This document shows positions 8,700 through 17,605 of a DNA stretch of 64,000 bases, one piece after another. The translations under genes were made by a program, and so were the position numbers. Source of the stretch: Streptomyces sp. ISL-36 (GTDB taxonomy: Bacteria; Actinomycetota; Actinomycetes; Streptomycetales; Streptomycetaceae); contig NZ_JAGGOS010000036.1 of the NCBI RefSeq assembly GCF_018614205.1, forward strand, positions 36,401 through 100,400, read 5' to 3'. Position 1 is the first letter of the stretch, and every line of letters starts with the position of its first letter. The notes under the pieces are model-generated. The model ran no database searches and was not told the DNA's origin. It was given only the letters and a program-made list of their open reading frames with translations.

Positions 8700-9676
8700 C
8701 GGACGTCGCCCTGGGCGATGGCGGCGAAGGTACGGAGGGACTGGGTGCCGGAGGCGAAGTAGCCGTTGTGGCCCCGCGCGTCCTCGGCGGGCACACGGCG
8801 AGCCCCGAAGGCGGGGTCGGTGGGGTCCTCGCCGTGCCCGAGCCCGGCGAACTCGACGTTCGGGATCCTGTCGATCCAGTCGGAGGGGTCCTTGGCGGCC
8901 CAGACCCGGGCCGAGGTGTTCAGTTCGGCGACGCTGTCGGCCCGCATGCCGGGGGAGCCGAGGACGACGAGGTCCTTGGCCTTCAGAGCGGGCGCGGCGA
9001 GGCCGCAGACGACGGAGCCGTAGCTGTGGCAGAAGACGGCCGGCCGGGCGGCGCCGACGGCGTCGAGCCCGTCCGCGAGCCGGGTCAGCCGTTCGGCGCC
9101 GACCTCGGCGAGATCGCCGGTGGCGGCATCGAGACCGACGCCGACGGGGGTGGTGTAGCCGGCCCAGGCGATGACGGCGGTGTCGTCGCCCGTGGCACGT
9201 CGCAGGGCGTCGGCCATGTCGGTGAGGGGCGTGATGTTCCCGGCGTCGATGTCGGACCCGGGTACGACGACGGCGACGTGCTCGGCCTCGGCCATGTCCC
9301 CGCGGACGAGGGCGATCTGGCCCCGGCCGCGCGGGTCGTAGGCGAGGACCTGCTGTCCGGCGTACCGAGGGCCGGCGGTACGGGCGTTGGCCTCGAACCG
9401 GAGTCGGATCGGGGCGCCGTCGAGGTTGCCGACGACAGAGGGGTGCGCGCGGACCAGCTCTTGCTGCCGGGCGGGGCTCAAGCCGTCGAAGAACGCCGCG
9501 ACCTGGGCGGCCGTCATCCCCTCCGGGTCGGGCAGCCCGTCCGCCCGCCACCGCTCCACCCCGACCGGCGCTCCGGTCACGGCCTGCTGCGCACTCCCGG
9601 ACGCCCAGCCCGCCGTCCCGGCGACCACGGTGGTGGCGAGCGCGGCGGCGACCAACGTCCTTGTGTAGCGGCGCAT
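8696..9676 (-). CDS. DUF1023 alpha/beta hydrolase, secreted or membrane-anchored
   Basis: A 326-residue protein with an N-terminal signal/anchor segment (RRYTRTLVAAALATTVVAGT) and a DUF1023 alpha/beta-hydrolase domain. The nucleophile elbow reads FCHSYGSVVCG, and VPGSDIDAGN and LGSPGMRADS blocks are conserved in the family. A His near the C-terminus (DARGHNGYF) is the candidate catalytic base. Its paralogue at 13163-14374 has the same blocks. The enzymatic reaction of this family is not established. Coupled to the acyltransferase gene. Confidence 0.88.
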   Translation of the reverse strand: MRRYTRTLVAAALATTVVAGTAGWASGSAQQAVTGAPVGVERWRADGLPDPEGMTAAQVAAFFDGLSPARQQELVRAHPSVVGNLDGAPIRLRFEANARTAGPRYAGQQVLAYDPRGRGQIALVRGDMAEAEHVAVVVPGSDIDAGNITPLTDMADALRRATGDDTAVIAWAGYTTPVGVGLDAATGDLAEVGAERLTRLADGLDAVGAARPAVFCHSYGSVVCGLAAPALKAKDLVVLGSPGMRADSVAELNTSARVWAAKDPSDWIDRIPNVEFAGLGHGEDPTDPAFGARRVPAEDARGHNGYFASGTQSLRTFAAIAQGDVR

Positions 9677-9966
9677 ATGGCGGCCCTCCCTCTTCCCTCT
9701 TCATGTCTCTCGTCCTGGCGAGAGGAAGGTAGGAAGAAGACGCCCGACGCCACGTCACACCGGGGCGCCAACTCCCCACTGCTACCGCAGTAGGGGGCGG
9801 AGGAGGCGTGAACCCCCGCAGGAGGGTGGGGCTTTCCCCCGGGAGGCACGCCTCAGGTCTCGGCGGGGGTGGCGGTCCCGCGGTCCGGCGGCCCGGCAGC
9901 CCGGCGGTCCGGGCGCCCTGCGGTCCGGGCGCCCTGCGGTCCGTTCCGCGATGCCGAGCCGCCGTG

Positions 9967-10653
9967 TCAGCGCCCGGCGTCCCCGGGCGTCACCAGCCCC
10001 GACTCGTACGCGAAGATCACAGCCTGCGCCCGGTCCCGCAGATCGAGCTTCGCCAGCACCCGCCCGATGTGCGTCTTCACCGTCTGCTCGGCCAGCACCA
10101 GTCGCTCCGCGATCTCCTGGTTCGACAACCCCCGCGCGATCAGCTCCAGCACCTCCGTCTCGCGCGGCGTCAGACCGTTGAGCCGCAGCGCCGCCCGGTC
10201 CGCCCGAGGCGCCGGCCTCGACGCGGCGAAGTCGGCGATCAGACGGCGCGTCACCGACGGCGCGAGCAGCGCCTCGCCGCCCGCCACCACCCGTACCGCC
10301 GCGATCAGATCGGCCGGCGGTGCGTCCTTCAGCAGGAACCCCGACGCGCCCGCGCGCAGCGCCTCGTACACGTAGTCGTCCACGTCGAAGGTGGTCAGCA
10401 TCAGCACCTTCGGACGGTGGACGACCCCCGCCGGCGGATTCAGGATCTCCCGCGCCGCCGTGAGACCGTCCATCTCCGGCATCCGTACGTCCATCAGCAC
10501 CACGTCCGGGTGCGTCGTCCGGGCCACGTCCACGCCCTGCTTCCCGTCCGGAGCCTCGCCCACCACGTCGATGTCGGCCTGCGCCGACAGCAGCGCGGCG
10601 AAACCCGCCCGCACCATGGCCTGGTCGTCGACGATGATCACGCGGATGGTCAC
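9967..10653 (-). CDS. NarL/LuxR-family response regulator
   Basis: A 228-residue response regulator. The receiver domain has acidic residues VDD at 8-10, the phospho-acceptor Asp55 in LMDVRMPEMDG and the conserved Lys in LLKDA. The C-terminal LuxR-type helix-turn-helix (LTPRETEVLELIARGLSNQEIA) binds DNA. The GTG start (10651-10653) overlaps the kinase stop by 4 bp (GTGA), so kinase and regulator are co-translated. Targets are unknown. Confidence 0.95.
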   Translation of the reverse strand: MTIRVIIVDDQAMVRAGFAALLSAQADIDVVGEAPDGKQGVDVARTTHPDVVLMDVRMPEMDGLTAAREILNPPAGVVHRPKVLMLTTFDVDDYVYEALRAGASGFLLKDAPPADLIAAVRVVAGGEALLAPSVTRRLIADFAASRPAPRADRAALRLNGLTPRETEVLELIARGLSNQEIAERLVLAEQTVKTHIGRVLAKLDLRDRAQAVIFAYESGLVTPGDAGR

Positions 10654-12020
10654 AACGTGTCCTTCGAGGTCAGCGGGAGGCGCGCGGCCACCCGGAAGCC
10701 GCCGTCCGGCAGCGGACCCGTGTCCAGCGTGCCGCCGGTCAACCGTACGCGCTCCCGCATTCCGACCAGCCCGTGCCCCGTACCCGTACCCCCCTCCAGC
10801 GGTGAAGTACGGGCGACACCCGGCCCGTTGACGACGAGGACCGTCAGCCACTCGCCGTCCGAGGTCACCGAGACCCGGGTCTCCGCGCCCGGCGCGTGCC
10901 GCACCACGTTCGCCAGCGCCTCCTGCACGATCCGGTACGCCGACAGATCCACCGTCTGCGGTACGTCGCCGGGCCCGGCCGCCAGTTCGGCCGAGAGCGA
11001 CAACCGGGCCGGCACCCCGGCCCGTACCGTCGCCTCGATCAGCTGCTGGACCCGGTCGAGGCCCGGCTGCGGGGCCCGTTCGCCCTCCGTGCCCTCGCTG
11101 CGCAGCACCACCAGCAGCCGTCGCATCTCGGCGAGGGACTCCCGCGCGCTCCCGGCGATCGAGGTGAACTCCTCGCGGGCCGCCTCCGGCAGGTCCGGGA
11201 TCCGGTACGGCGCCGAGTCCGCCTGCACGGTGATCACCGACATGTGGTGCGCGACCACATCGTGCAGCTCGCGCGCGATCCGCGCCCGCTCCTCCAGGAG
11301 GGTGGTGCGCGCCCGCTCCTCCGCGGTGCGGCGCTCGGCGTCACCGCGCTCGCGGAGCGTCGCCGTGATGAGCAGGACGACACCGCTCAGGACGAAGAGG
11401 AGGACGTGGATGCCGTCGCTGTGCTTCTGCGGGAGCAGTTCGAAGACGAACCCGGCTCCGCCGGTGACCAGCCACACCCCGAGCAGAGCCCGGCGTGACT
11501 CGCGCAGACCAAGGGCGAGCATCAGGGCGAGGTAGCCCACCACGACCATCGGCGTCCACGGCCAGGAGCGCCCGTCGAGGCCGTCGGCCGGAAGCATGAC
11601 CAGCGCGCCGAGGACATCGGCCGTGCCGATGATCCACCAGGCCTGGAGGGGGCGGGTCACCGCGAGCAGCAGCGGCGCGGTCTGGGCTGTGGCGAGGGCA
11701 CCGGCGAGGGCGCCGTTGACCTGGTAGTCCTGCACGAGGACCGTGATGGTGACGGGCAGCAGCGAGGCGACGAAGGCGAAGGCGGCGCCGTAGGGCAGCA
11801 GTCGCAGCCAGCGGTTCTGCGCCTGGGCGAGCAGGGGGGCACCCGGCTGGGTCGGCGTCGCGAGGGCGACCCCGAAGGCCTGCATCACGTCCCGTGCGGG
11901 GGCGAGGACACGCGCGGCGCGGGCGGAGAACCCGGCAGGCTCGGGGACGTCGGTGGCGACGGCCTCGGTGTGGGGGTTTTCGGGCGTAGGGGTTCCGGGG
12001 GCGGGGGTGTCGGTACTCAT
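10650..12020 (-). CDS. Sensor histidine kinase (HisKA_3 type)
   Basis: A 456-residue membrane kinase. A hydrophilic N-terminus is followed by about six transmembrane segments (75-222) with little extracellular sequence, then a short coiled coil and a dimerisation domain with the phospho-accepting His253 in ARELHDVVAHHMS. A C-terminal HATPase domain with VREALANVVRHA-like N-box ends near residue 450. It forms a two-component pair with the downstream regulator. The lack of a large sensor domain suggests it senses membrane or intramembrane signals (inference). Confidence 0.94.
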   Translation of the reverse strand: MSTDTPAPGTPTPENPHTEAVATDVPEPAGFSARAARVLAPARDVMQAFGVALATPTQPGAPLLAQAQNRWLRLLPYGAAFAFVASLLPVTITVLVQDYQVNGALAGALATAQTAPLLLAVTRPLQAWWIIGTADVLGALVMLPADGLDGRSWPWTPMVVVGYLALMLALGLRESRRALLGVWLVTGGAGFVFELLPQKHSDGIHVLLFVLSGVVLLITATLRERGDAERRTAEERARTTLLEERARIARELHDVVAHHMSVITVQADSAPYRIPDLPEAAREEFTSIAGSARESLAEMRRLLVVLRSEGTEGERAPQPGLDRVQQLIEATVRAGVPARLSLSAELAAGPGDVPQTVDLSAYRIVQEALANVVRHAPGAETRVSVTSDGEWLTVLVVNGPGVARTSPLEGGTGTGHGLVGMRERVRLTGGTLDTGPLPDGGFRVAARLPLTSKDTL

Positions 12021-12116
12021 GGCCCGCTCAGGTTAGGCAGCCTCCTTGCCTGAAGGCGTCATACCGGGGAGCCGGAGACCGCTGATACCCAGGTATGAGG
12101 GGTTCGGGGTTCGGGG

Positions 12117-12173
12117 TACGAGGCGGTGGTGGAGGTACGAGGCGGTGGTGGAGGTACGAGGCGGTGGGGGAGG
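12117..12173. repeat. 19-bp tandem repeat, three copies
   Basis: Unit TACGAGGCGGTGGTGGAGG repeated at 12117, 12136 and 12155, the last with one substitution. It sits between the DUF4429 gene and the histidine kinase start, so it lies in the kinase 5' region. Probably a slippage repeat; a regulatory effect is possible but unsupported. Confidence 0.85.
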
Positions 12174-12236
12174 CACGAGGAGGCCGAGGTGCGAGGAGGT
12201 GGGGAGGGCTCTGATGGGGCCCAAGCGCCCCCGCCC

Positions 12237-13088
12237 TCACAGCTCCGCCAGCAACTCCGCCTTCTTCGCCGTGAACTCGTCGTCCGTCACGAGCCCCGCC
12301 CGGTGCAGCTCCCCCAAGTGCCTCATCCGCTCCTCGACGCCCATCGGATCGCGCCGTTCCGCCTCCAGGGGCGCCGAGGCCCGGGCCGCGCCGCGGATCG
12401 CCGCGAGGACCGACGCGGCGAACGGCAGGGACTGGTGGACCGGGCCGTAGCCGAGGCCGAAGACGACGGCCGCCGGGTCGCGGTCCGCCTGGGCCGGCCG
12501 CGGCTCGCCGGACCGGGGCACCAGGCGCAGGTACCCGTCGAAGACGTCCGGCGAGCGCCACTCGACCCCGCTGAGCTCCCGTACCGCGAAGGTCTGGTCG
12601 CCCGCCCGCCACTTCTCCGAGGACGCGCCCGACCAGGACCAGTGGAACGAGACCGCCGACCTCCCGTCGAAGCTCGCCTTCCCGTCGTACGCCTTGAAGG
12701 ACTGCGGTCCTTCCGGCGCTGCCACCAGGAACGTGTCCGACGGGTCCGGGCCCGCCGTGAGCAGCGGCCGCAGTTCGTCCCCGTAGTACTCCGCCAGCGT
12801 CTCCCGCTCGGCCGGAAGCACCAGCCGGTACGGGTCGCACCCGTCCTTCAGCTGCCCCGCGGCCGCTTCCATCAGGGGATCGGCGCCCGGTCTCGGCACC
12901 GCGTGCAGCACGACGGTGCCCCGCTTGCCCGGGGCGAGCGTCACCGACGCCAGCGCCTCGTGCGGAATGCGCCGTTCGCGCAGCGTCTGGAACAGCTTCG
13001 GTGTGCGGATCCCCCGTTCGAAGCGGATGACGACGGCGTCGCTCTCGAACTCCCAGGTGGCATGAATTCCGGCCAGCACATCACCCAT
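12237..13088 (-). CDS. DUF4429 / SHOCT-domain protein
   Basis: A 283-residue protein. Two DUF4429-like beta-rich repeats can be seen (about 5-100 and 125-205; each carries a W-x-F or FHWSWS start and a long F-x-V/Y-R core). The C-terminal tail EERMRHLGELHRAGLVTDDEFTAKKAELL is a SHOCT motif, an oligomerisation/short C-terminal domain. No membrane segment. Function unknown; related proteins are widespread in actinobacteria. Start at MGDVLAG; an in-frame ATG three codons upstream is also possible. Confidence 0.82.
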   Translation of the reverse strand: MGDVLAGIHATWEFESDAVVIRFERGIRTPKLFQTLRERRIPHEALASVTLAPGKRGTVVLHAVPRPGADPLMEAAAGQLKDGCDPYRLVLPAERETLAEYYGDELRPLLTAGPDPSDTFLVAAPEGPQSFKAYDGKASFDGRSAVSFHWSWSGASSEKWRAGDQTFAVRELSGVEWRSPDVFDGYLRLVPRSGEPRPAQADRDPAAVVFGLGYGPVHQSLPFAASVLAAIRGAARASAPLEAERRDPMGVEERMRHLGELHRAGLVTDDEFTAKKAELLAEL

Positions 13089-13162
13089 GTGCCTCATCGT
13101 ATGCGGCGCGGGCCCGGGCGTCGCCCCTGTGCGGTGACCCGGGGTGCCGCGTTCTACGCGCG

Positions 13163-14374
13163 TCAGCCGCCTTCCGCGCCGGAAATTTCGCGGCGGCAAG
13201 CGCTGTCGGCGCTCGCGCAGGTGAGGTCGGCGTACGCCCCCACCCCTATCGCGGCGAAGTTGTCGAGGCTGTCGGTGCCCGGCTCGAAATAGCCGGTGTG
13301 GCCGGTGGCACCGGCCGCCGAGAGGAGCCGCGCGCCGAACTCCGGCGTCACCGGGTCCGCCCCGTGTCCGACCCCGCCGACCTCCAGGTACGGCACGTCC
13401 TGGATCCAGTCGTCCGCGTCCCGCATCGCCCACACCCGGGCCTGGGTCGTCAGCTCGGCCGCGCTGTCGACCCGCATGCCGGGACTTCCGGCCACGGCCA
13501 CGTCCGTCACCCGGGCGGGCAGGCTGGGCGCGGCGACCCCGCAGAGCACCGAACCGTAGCTGTGGCAGAAGAGGCTGACGCGCGAGGTGCCGGGCAGTGC
13601 GGTGGCCATGTCGACGAGCCGTACCGCGCCGGCGGAGGCGAGGTGCCCCGTCGCGGCGTCGATGCCGACTCCGACGGGCGCGGTGTAGTCGGCCCAGGCG
13701 ATGACGGCGGTGGGCGAGCCGGGCGCGGTCCTGCGTTCGGCGGCGTAGAGCGATTCGGCCATCCCGGCGGGGGCCGAGTACTTGCGGTGGGTCTTCTGGA
13801 AGGTGAGCAGATTGGTGTCGACACCGGGCACGATCACCGAGACCCGCCCGGCCCTTTCCAGATCGCCGAGCACCTCGGCGGTCCGCCCCGTACCGCTGGG
13901 GTCGAAGGCGAGGATCTGCCGGCCGGCCCGCATCAGCGAGGCGAAGCGGTGTGCCCGGCGCAGGGCCTCGTGCCGGCCACCGGCGCTCAGCCTGACGTCG
14001 TCGACCCTGCCCCGCTCGGCGTCGAGGGCGCGGGCGAGGGAGAGCCGGTTGGCGCGGTAGCGGAGGGTGACCGGGGCGCCGTTGAGATTGCCGACGACGA
14101 AGGGGTGCGTGTCGGCGAGGGAGGCGCCCCGTTTGGGTCCGATGGAGGCGAAGAACGCGGCGATCGTACGGGCTGGGGCGGCCGGGTCGGGCAGCGCCCG
14201 GTCACCGATCCTGCCGTGGGCCCAGGAGGCGAGTGCGGCCTCTCTGGGCTCCGCCGACCCGTGCTGATGCCGGATCGTCGTCCAGCCGGTGGTGGCCAGG
14301 AGCACGAACACCACGGCCAGCGCGAGCAGCATGCGCCAGAGGGCGAGGGTGGGGGAGGAGTCGAAGGAAGTCAC
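13163..14374 (-). CDS. DUF1023 alpha/beta hydrolase, membrane-anchored (second copy)
   Basis: A 403-residue paralogue of the hydrolase at 8696-9676. One N-terminal membrane anchor (LWRMLLALAVVFVLLATTG) precedes the DUF1023 domain; the nucleophile elbow is FCHSYGSVLCG, and VPGVDTN and AGSPGMRVDS are conserved. A likely catalytic His is in GATGHTGYF. It carries an extra insertion between residues 110 and 150. Catalysis is inferred only from the fold. Not obviously in an operon. Confidence 0.87.
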   Translation of the reverse strand: MTSFDSSPTLALWRMLLALAVVFVLLATTGWTTIRHQHGSAEPREAALASWAHGRIGDRALPDPAAPARTIAAFFASIGPKRGASLADTHPFVVGNLNGAPVTLRYRANRLSLARALDAERGRVDDVRLSAGGRHEALRRAHRFASLMRAGRQILAFDPSGTGRTAEVLGDLERAGRVSVIVPGVDTNLLTFQKTHRKYSAPAGMAESLYAAERRTAPGSPTAVIAWADYTAPVGVGIDAATGHLASAGAVRLVDMATALPGTSRVSLFCHSYGSVLCGVAAPSLPARVTDVAVAGSPGMRVDSAAELTTQARVWAMRDADDWIQDVPYLEVGGVGHGADPVTPEFGARLLSAAGATGHTGYFEPGTDSLDNFAAIGVGAYADLTCASADSACRREISGAEGG

Positions 14375-14513
14375 TGCGCGCCACCCTAGGAGACGCGGAG
14401 GGGCCCGCGTGCGACCGAGTGAGGTGGATCACGGAGAGAGGCGGGGTGCGGTGACGCTCCGTATGCCCTGGCGTACGCCTCGCGCCCGACGTCGACCGCC
14501 GAACGGGCTCCGT

Positions 14514-14630
14514 GCGCGGGCTCGTACGGGATCCCCTCGCGCGGGCTCGTACGGGATCCACTCGTGCGGGCTCGTACGGGATCCCCTCGTGCGGGCTCGT
14601 GCGGGATCCCCTCGTGCGGGCTCCGGCGGG
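14514..14630. repeat. 25-bp tandem repeat, four copies plus a partial copy
   Basis: Unit GTGCGGGCTCGTACGGGATC plus CCCTC, starting at 14514, 14539, 14564 and 14589 with a partial fifth copy. Copies differ by only one or two bases, so amplification is recent. The array lies in the 268-bp gap between the TetR gene and the DUF1023 gene, directly after the TetR stop codon. It has no spacer structure and is not a CRISPR. Confidence 0.85.
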
Positions 14631-14642
14631 TCCGTGGCGCCG

Positions 14643-15272
14643 TCAGTTCCGCCAGTCCGGTTCGAGGGCCGGGCCCAGGTGGTCCAGGTACCGCTCGGTC
14701 AGCGCGCGGATCGCCTCTAGGGTCGGGTCCGTGCCCCGGCCCCAGAGCTGGCCGGTCACCCGCATGACTCCGCTGAACGCCGCCACCGCGATCCGGGGGC
14801 GCGGGTCCTCGTCCACGTCCAGGCCCTCGCGCTCGGCGATCAGCCGGGCGATGGCCTCCTCCATCTCGGTCGAGCGGCGCAGATGGACGGCGAGCAGCGC
14901 CGGCGTCGACTCGATCATCTGGAAGGTCCGCAGGTACAGCTCGACGGGCACGACCTCCATGATCGCCTCGCCGATGGTGTCCCAGGAGGCGAGCACGGCG
15001 TTGCGCATCGCGTCGAGCGGGCCCTCCTCGGCGGGGCGCTCCGTCAGTGCCTGGACGAAGCGCTCCTCCACCATCTGCTGGACGGCGAAGGCGACCTCCT
15101 CCTTGGAGGAGAAGTAGCGGAAGAAGGTGCGCTGGGAGACCTCGACCGCGTCGGCGATCTCGTCGACGGTCGTCCGCTCGTACCCCTGAGTGGTGAACAG
15201 CTCGAGGGCCACCCGCAGCAGCGCGTCCCGGGTCCGCTGCTTCTTCCGTTCCCGCAGACCGGAAACCGTCAC
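14643..15272 (-). CDS. TetR-family transcriptional regulator
   Basis: A 209-residue repressor. The N-terminal helix-turn-helix reads TRDALLRVALELFTTQGYERTTVDEIADAVEVSQRTFFRYFSSKEEV; the remaining two-thirds is the helical ligand-binding domain. The GTG at 15270-15272 was chosen because an AAGAAGG ribosome site lies about 7 nt ahead. It is divergent from an MFS efflux gene with a 126-bp shared promoter region that carries a TGTCAG-N3-CTGACA dyad, so it probably represses the efflux pump and itself. Confidence 0.93.
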   Translation of the reverse strand: MTVSGLRERKKQRTRDALLRVALELFTTQGYERTTVDEIADAVEVSQRTFFRYFSSKEEVAFAVQQMVEERFVQALTERPAEEGPLDAMRNAVLASWDTIGEAIMEVVPVELYLRTFQMIESTPALLAVHLRRSTEMEEAIARLIAEREGLDVDEDPRPRIAVAAFSGVMRVTGQLWGRGTDPTLEAIRALTERYLDHLGPALEPDWRN

Positions 15273-15361
15273 CTCATGGCCTTCTTTCCGCCTCTTTCTC
15301 ACGCTTGGTGGCTTTCAGCGTACCTGTGAGCTACGTGACAGTTACCGACGTGTGAATTGCT

Positions 15362-15391
15362 TTGTCAATTGTCAGCGACTGACACTAGCCT
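15362..15391 (+). promoter_or_regulatory. MFS promoter with TetR-type operator
   Basis: A perfect dyad TGTCAG-CGA-CTGACA lies at 15370-15384. It overlaps the spacer between a TTGTCA -35-like box (15362-15367) and a TAGCCT -10-like box (15386-15391). The predicted start of transcription falls at or next to the ATG at 15399 and there is no Shine-Dalgarno, so the mRNA may be leaderless. A related 16-bp motif is found ahead of the second MFS gene (61817-61832). Confidence 0.65.
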
Positions 15392-15398
15392 CTTCCGT

Positions 15399-17021
15399 AT
15401 GACTAGTCAGACCACCATGGAAAAGGCCCCGCAGGGTCAGGGGGGTGCCGAGGGTCCCGCGTCGACTCCGGCGAAGGGACTGCGAGGCCACCCCTGGCTG
15501 ACTCTGATCGCCGTGGCCGTCGGCGTGATGATGGTCGCGCTCGACGGCACGATCGTCGCCATCGCCAACCCCGCCATCCAGGCGGACCTCGGTGCTTCGC
15601 TCGCCCAAGTCCAGTGGATCACCAACGGTTACCTCCTCGCGCTCGCCGTCGCCCTCATCACGGCCGGCAAGCTGGGTGACCGCTTCGGCCACCGCCAGAC
15701 CTTCCTCATCGGCATCGCGGGCTTCGCCGCCGCCTCCGGCGCGATCGGCCTCTCCGACTCGATCGGTCTGGTGATCGGCTTCCGCGTCCTCCAGGGCCTC
15801 TTCGGCGCCCTGCTGATGCCGGCCGCGCTCGGCCTGCTGCGCGCCACCTTCCCTGCCGAGAAGCTCAACATGGCCATCGGCATCTGGGGCATGGTCATCG
15901 GCGCCTCCACCGCGGGCGGTCCGATCGTCGGCGGTCTGCTCGTCGAGCACGTCAGCTGGCAGTCCGTCTTCTTCGTCAACGTGCCCGTCGGCGTGATCGC
16001 GCTCGCCCTCGGTCTGGTGATCCTCAGGGACCACCGCGCCGAGAACGCCCCGCGCTCCTTCGACATCCTCGGCATCCTGCTGCTCTCCGCGGCGATGGGG
16101 TCCCTCATCTGGGGCATCATCAAGGCTGGCGAGTCCTGGGGCTGGGCGAGCGGCAACACCTGGGGCTTCCTGGGCGGCGCGATCCTCCTCTTCGGCCTCT
16201 TCGCCTTCTGGGAGACCAAGGTCAAGGAGCCGCTCATCCCGCTGGCGATGTTCCGCTCCGTCCCGCTCTCGGCCGGCGTGGTGCTGATGGTCCTGATGGC
16301 CTTCGCCTTCATGGGCGGCCTGTTCTTCGTGACCTTCTACCTGCAGGGCGTCAAGGGGCTGAGCCCGGTCGACAGCGGTCTGCACCTGCTGCCGCTGACC
16401 GCGATGATGATCGTCTCCTCGCCGCTGGCCGGTGCGCTCATCACCAAGTTCGGCCCGCGTATCCCGCTCGTCGGCGGCATGGTGTGCACCGCGGTCGCGA
16501 TGTTCGGCATGATCACCCTCACCGAGGGGACCGGCACGTTCGCCATGTCCCTCTGGTTCGCGCTCCTCGGCCTGGGCCTCGCCCCGGTCATGGTCGGCGC
16601 CACCGAGGTCATCGTCGGCAACGCCCCGCTGGAGCTCTCCGGCGTGGCCGGCGGTCTGCAGCAGGCCGCGATGCAGGTCGGTGGAGCGCTCGGTACGGCC
16701 GTGCTCGGCGCGGTCATGTCGTCCAAGGTCTCCAGCGCCTTCGAGCAGAACTGGAAGGACGCGGGCATCCCCGTCCCGGCCGACCCCCGGCTGGAGCAGG
16801 CCGCCGAATTCGGCATGGTCCCGCCGGAGCTGGCCGCGGCGCCCGGTATGACCCCCGACCTGTTCGACAAGATCGGCGGTGTCATCCACGACACCTTCCT
16901 GGACGGCATGGGCCTCGCCTTCACCGTCGCCGGTGTCGTCGCCGCCGTCGCCGCCCTGGTCGCCACGCTCACCAAGCGCGGCGAGAACGCGGAGGCCGGT
17001 GCGGGCGGCGCCCACATCTGA
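15399..17021 (+). CDS. DHA2-family MFS drug efflux transporter
   Basis: A 540-residue transporter with 14 predicted membrane spans, the EmrB/QacA (DHA2) layout. The LDGTIVAIANPAIQADL stretch in helix 1 and the GKLGDRFGHRQTF motif A are typical drug:H+ antiporter signatures. It probably exports a toxic compound or secondary metabolite. It faces the TetR regulator and shares its promoter region. The start is ATG at 15399; an internal ATG at 15417 is possible. It is followed by a strong terminator. Confidence 0.93.
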   Translation: MTSQTTMEKAPQGQGGAEGPASTPAKGLRGHPWLTLIAVAVGVMMVALDGTIVAIANPAIQADLGASLAQVQWITNGYLLALAVALITAGKLGDRFGHRQTFLIGIAGFAAASGAIGLSDSIGLVIGFRVLQGLFGALLMPAALGLLRATFPAEKLNMAIGIWGMVIGASTAGGPIVGGLLVEHVSWQSVFFVNVPVGVIALALGLVILRDHRAENAPRSFDILGILLLSAAMGSLIWGIIKAGESWGWASGNTWGFLGGAILLFGLFAFWETKVKEPLIPLAMFRSVPLSAGVVLMVLMAFAFMGGLFFVTFYLQGVKGLSPVDSGLHLLPLTAMMIVSSPLAGALITKFGPRIPLVGGMVCTAVAMFGMITLTEGTGTFAMSLWFALLGLGLAPVMVGATEVIVGNAPLELSGVAGGLQQAAMQVGGALGTAVLGAVMSSKVSSAFEQNWKDAGIPVPADPRLEQAAEFGMVPPELAAAPGMTPDLFDKIGGVIHDTFLDGMGLAFTVAGVVAAVAALVATLTKRGENAEAGAGGAHI

Positions 17022-17076
17022 CGCGACGACCGACGCGCCCACGCGACACCCGTTGACGCGTCAACGGAGCGTGACC

Positions 17077-17110
17077 GACAGCCCCGCCGGACCCGTCCGG
17101 CGGGGCTGTC
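17077..17110 (+). terminator. Intrinsic terminator after the MFS gene
   Basis: Perfect 15-bp stem (GACAGCCCCGCCGGA pairing with TCCGGCGGGGCTGTC) with a 4-nt loop, 55 bp after the MFS stop codon. No T-run, as usual for streptomycete terminators. Confidence 0.9.
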
Positions 17111-17209
17111 ACCTATTCGGGTGAACAGGCCTGGACCCCCTTCCCAACGGCACGTCGCCTCCGTCAGAGTTTTGGTTACAGAGAGTGACGAAAACGGGGG
17201 TTCATCGAC

Positions 17210-17605
17210 ATGCGTACGAAGACTGTTCCCACTGCCGCCCTGGCGGCCACCCTGCTCACCGGCCTGTTCAGCGGCCTGCTCACCGCCCTGCCGGCGACGG
17301 CCGCCGCCGCCCCGGCGCCCAGCCTCGGTGCCTGCGCGCCCGGCCAGCTCTGCCTCTGGCCGAAGGCCGACTTCAAGGGCAAGGCGCAGCGGTACGAACT
17401 CGCCGACACGGACGTCGAGAGCTGTGTCGCGCTCCCCGCCGGCACCACGGCCCAGGCCCTCGCCAACCGGACCGGACGGCCCGTCACCGCGTACCAGTCG
17501 CCGGAGTGCGCGGAGACCGGGGAGTTCGAGACCTACCCGGGCCGGGGGACGTGGGCACCCCAGACGCCGTACCAGATCAGAGCCTTCAAGATCTGGGAGA
17601 GGTGA
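17210..17605 (+). CDS. Secreted peptidase inhibitor family I36 protein
   Basis: A 131-residue exported protein. The signal peptide runs over about 36 residues (positive N-terminus, hydrophobic core, ATAAAA cleavage region). The mature part resembles the I36/SMI family with LWPKADFKGKAQRYE, a beta/gamma-crystallin-like first strand, and four cysteines that could form disulfides. Such proteins inhibit metalloproteases in some streptomycetes; inhibition is not shown here. Its 3' end overlaps the convergent potassium channel gene by 20 bp. Confidence 0.82.
   Translation: MRTKTVPTAALAATLLTGLFSGLLTALPATAAAAPAPSLGACAPGQLCLWPKADFKGKAQRYELADTDVESCVALPAGTTAQALANRTGRPVTAYQSPECAETGEFETYPGRGTWAPQTPYQIRAFKIWER

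Noticed and set aside
12117..12173. Possible CRISPR-like array
   Set aside because: Units are contiguous with no spacers, and no cas genes occur anywhere in the window.
14514..14630. Possible CRISPR-like array
   Set aside because: Simple 25-bp tandem repeat without spacers.
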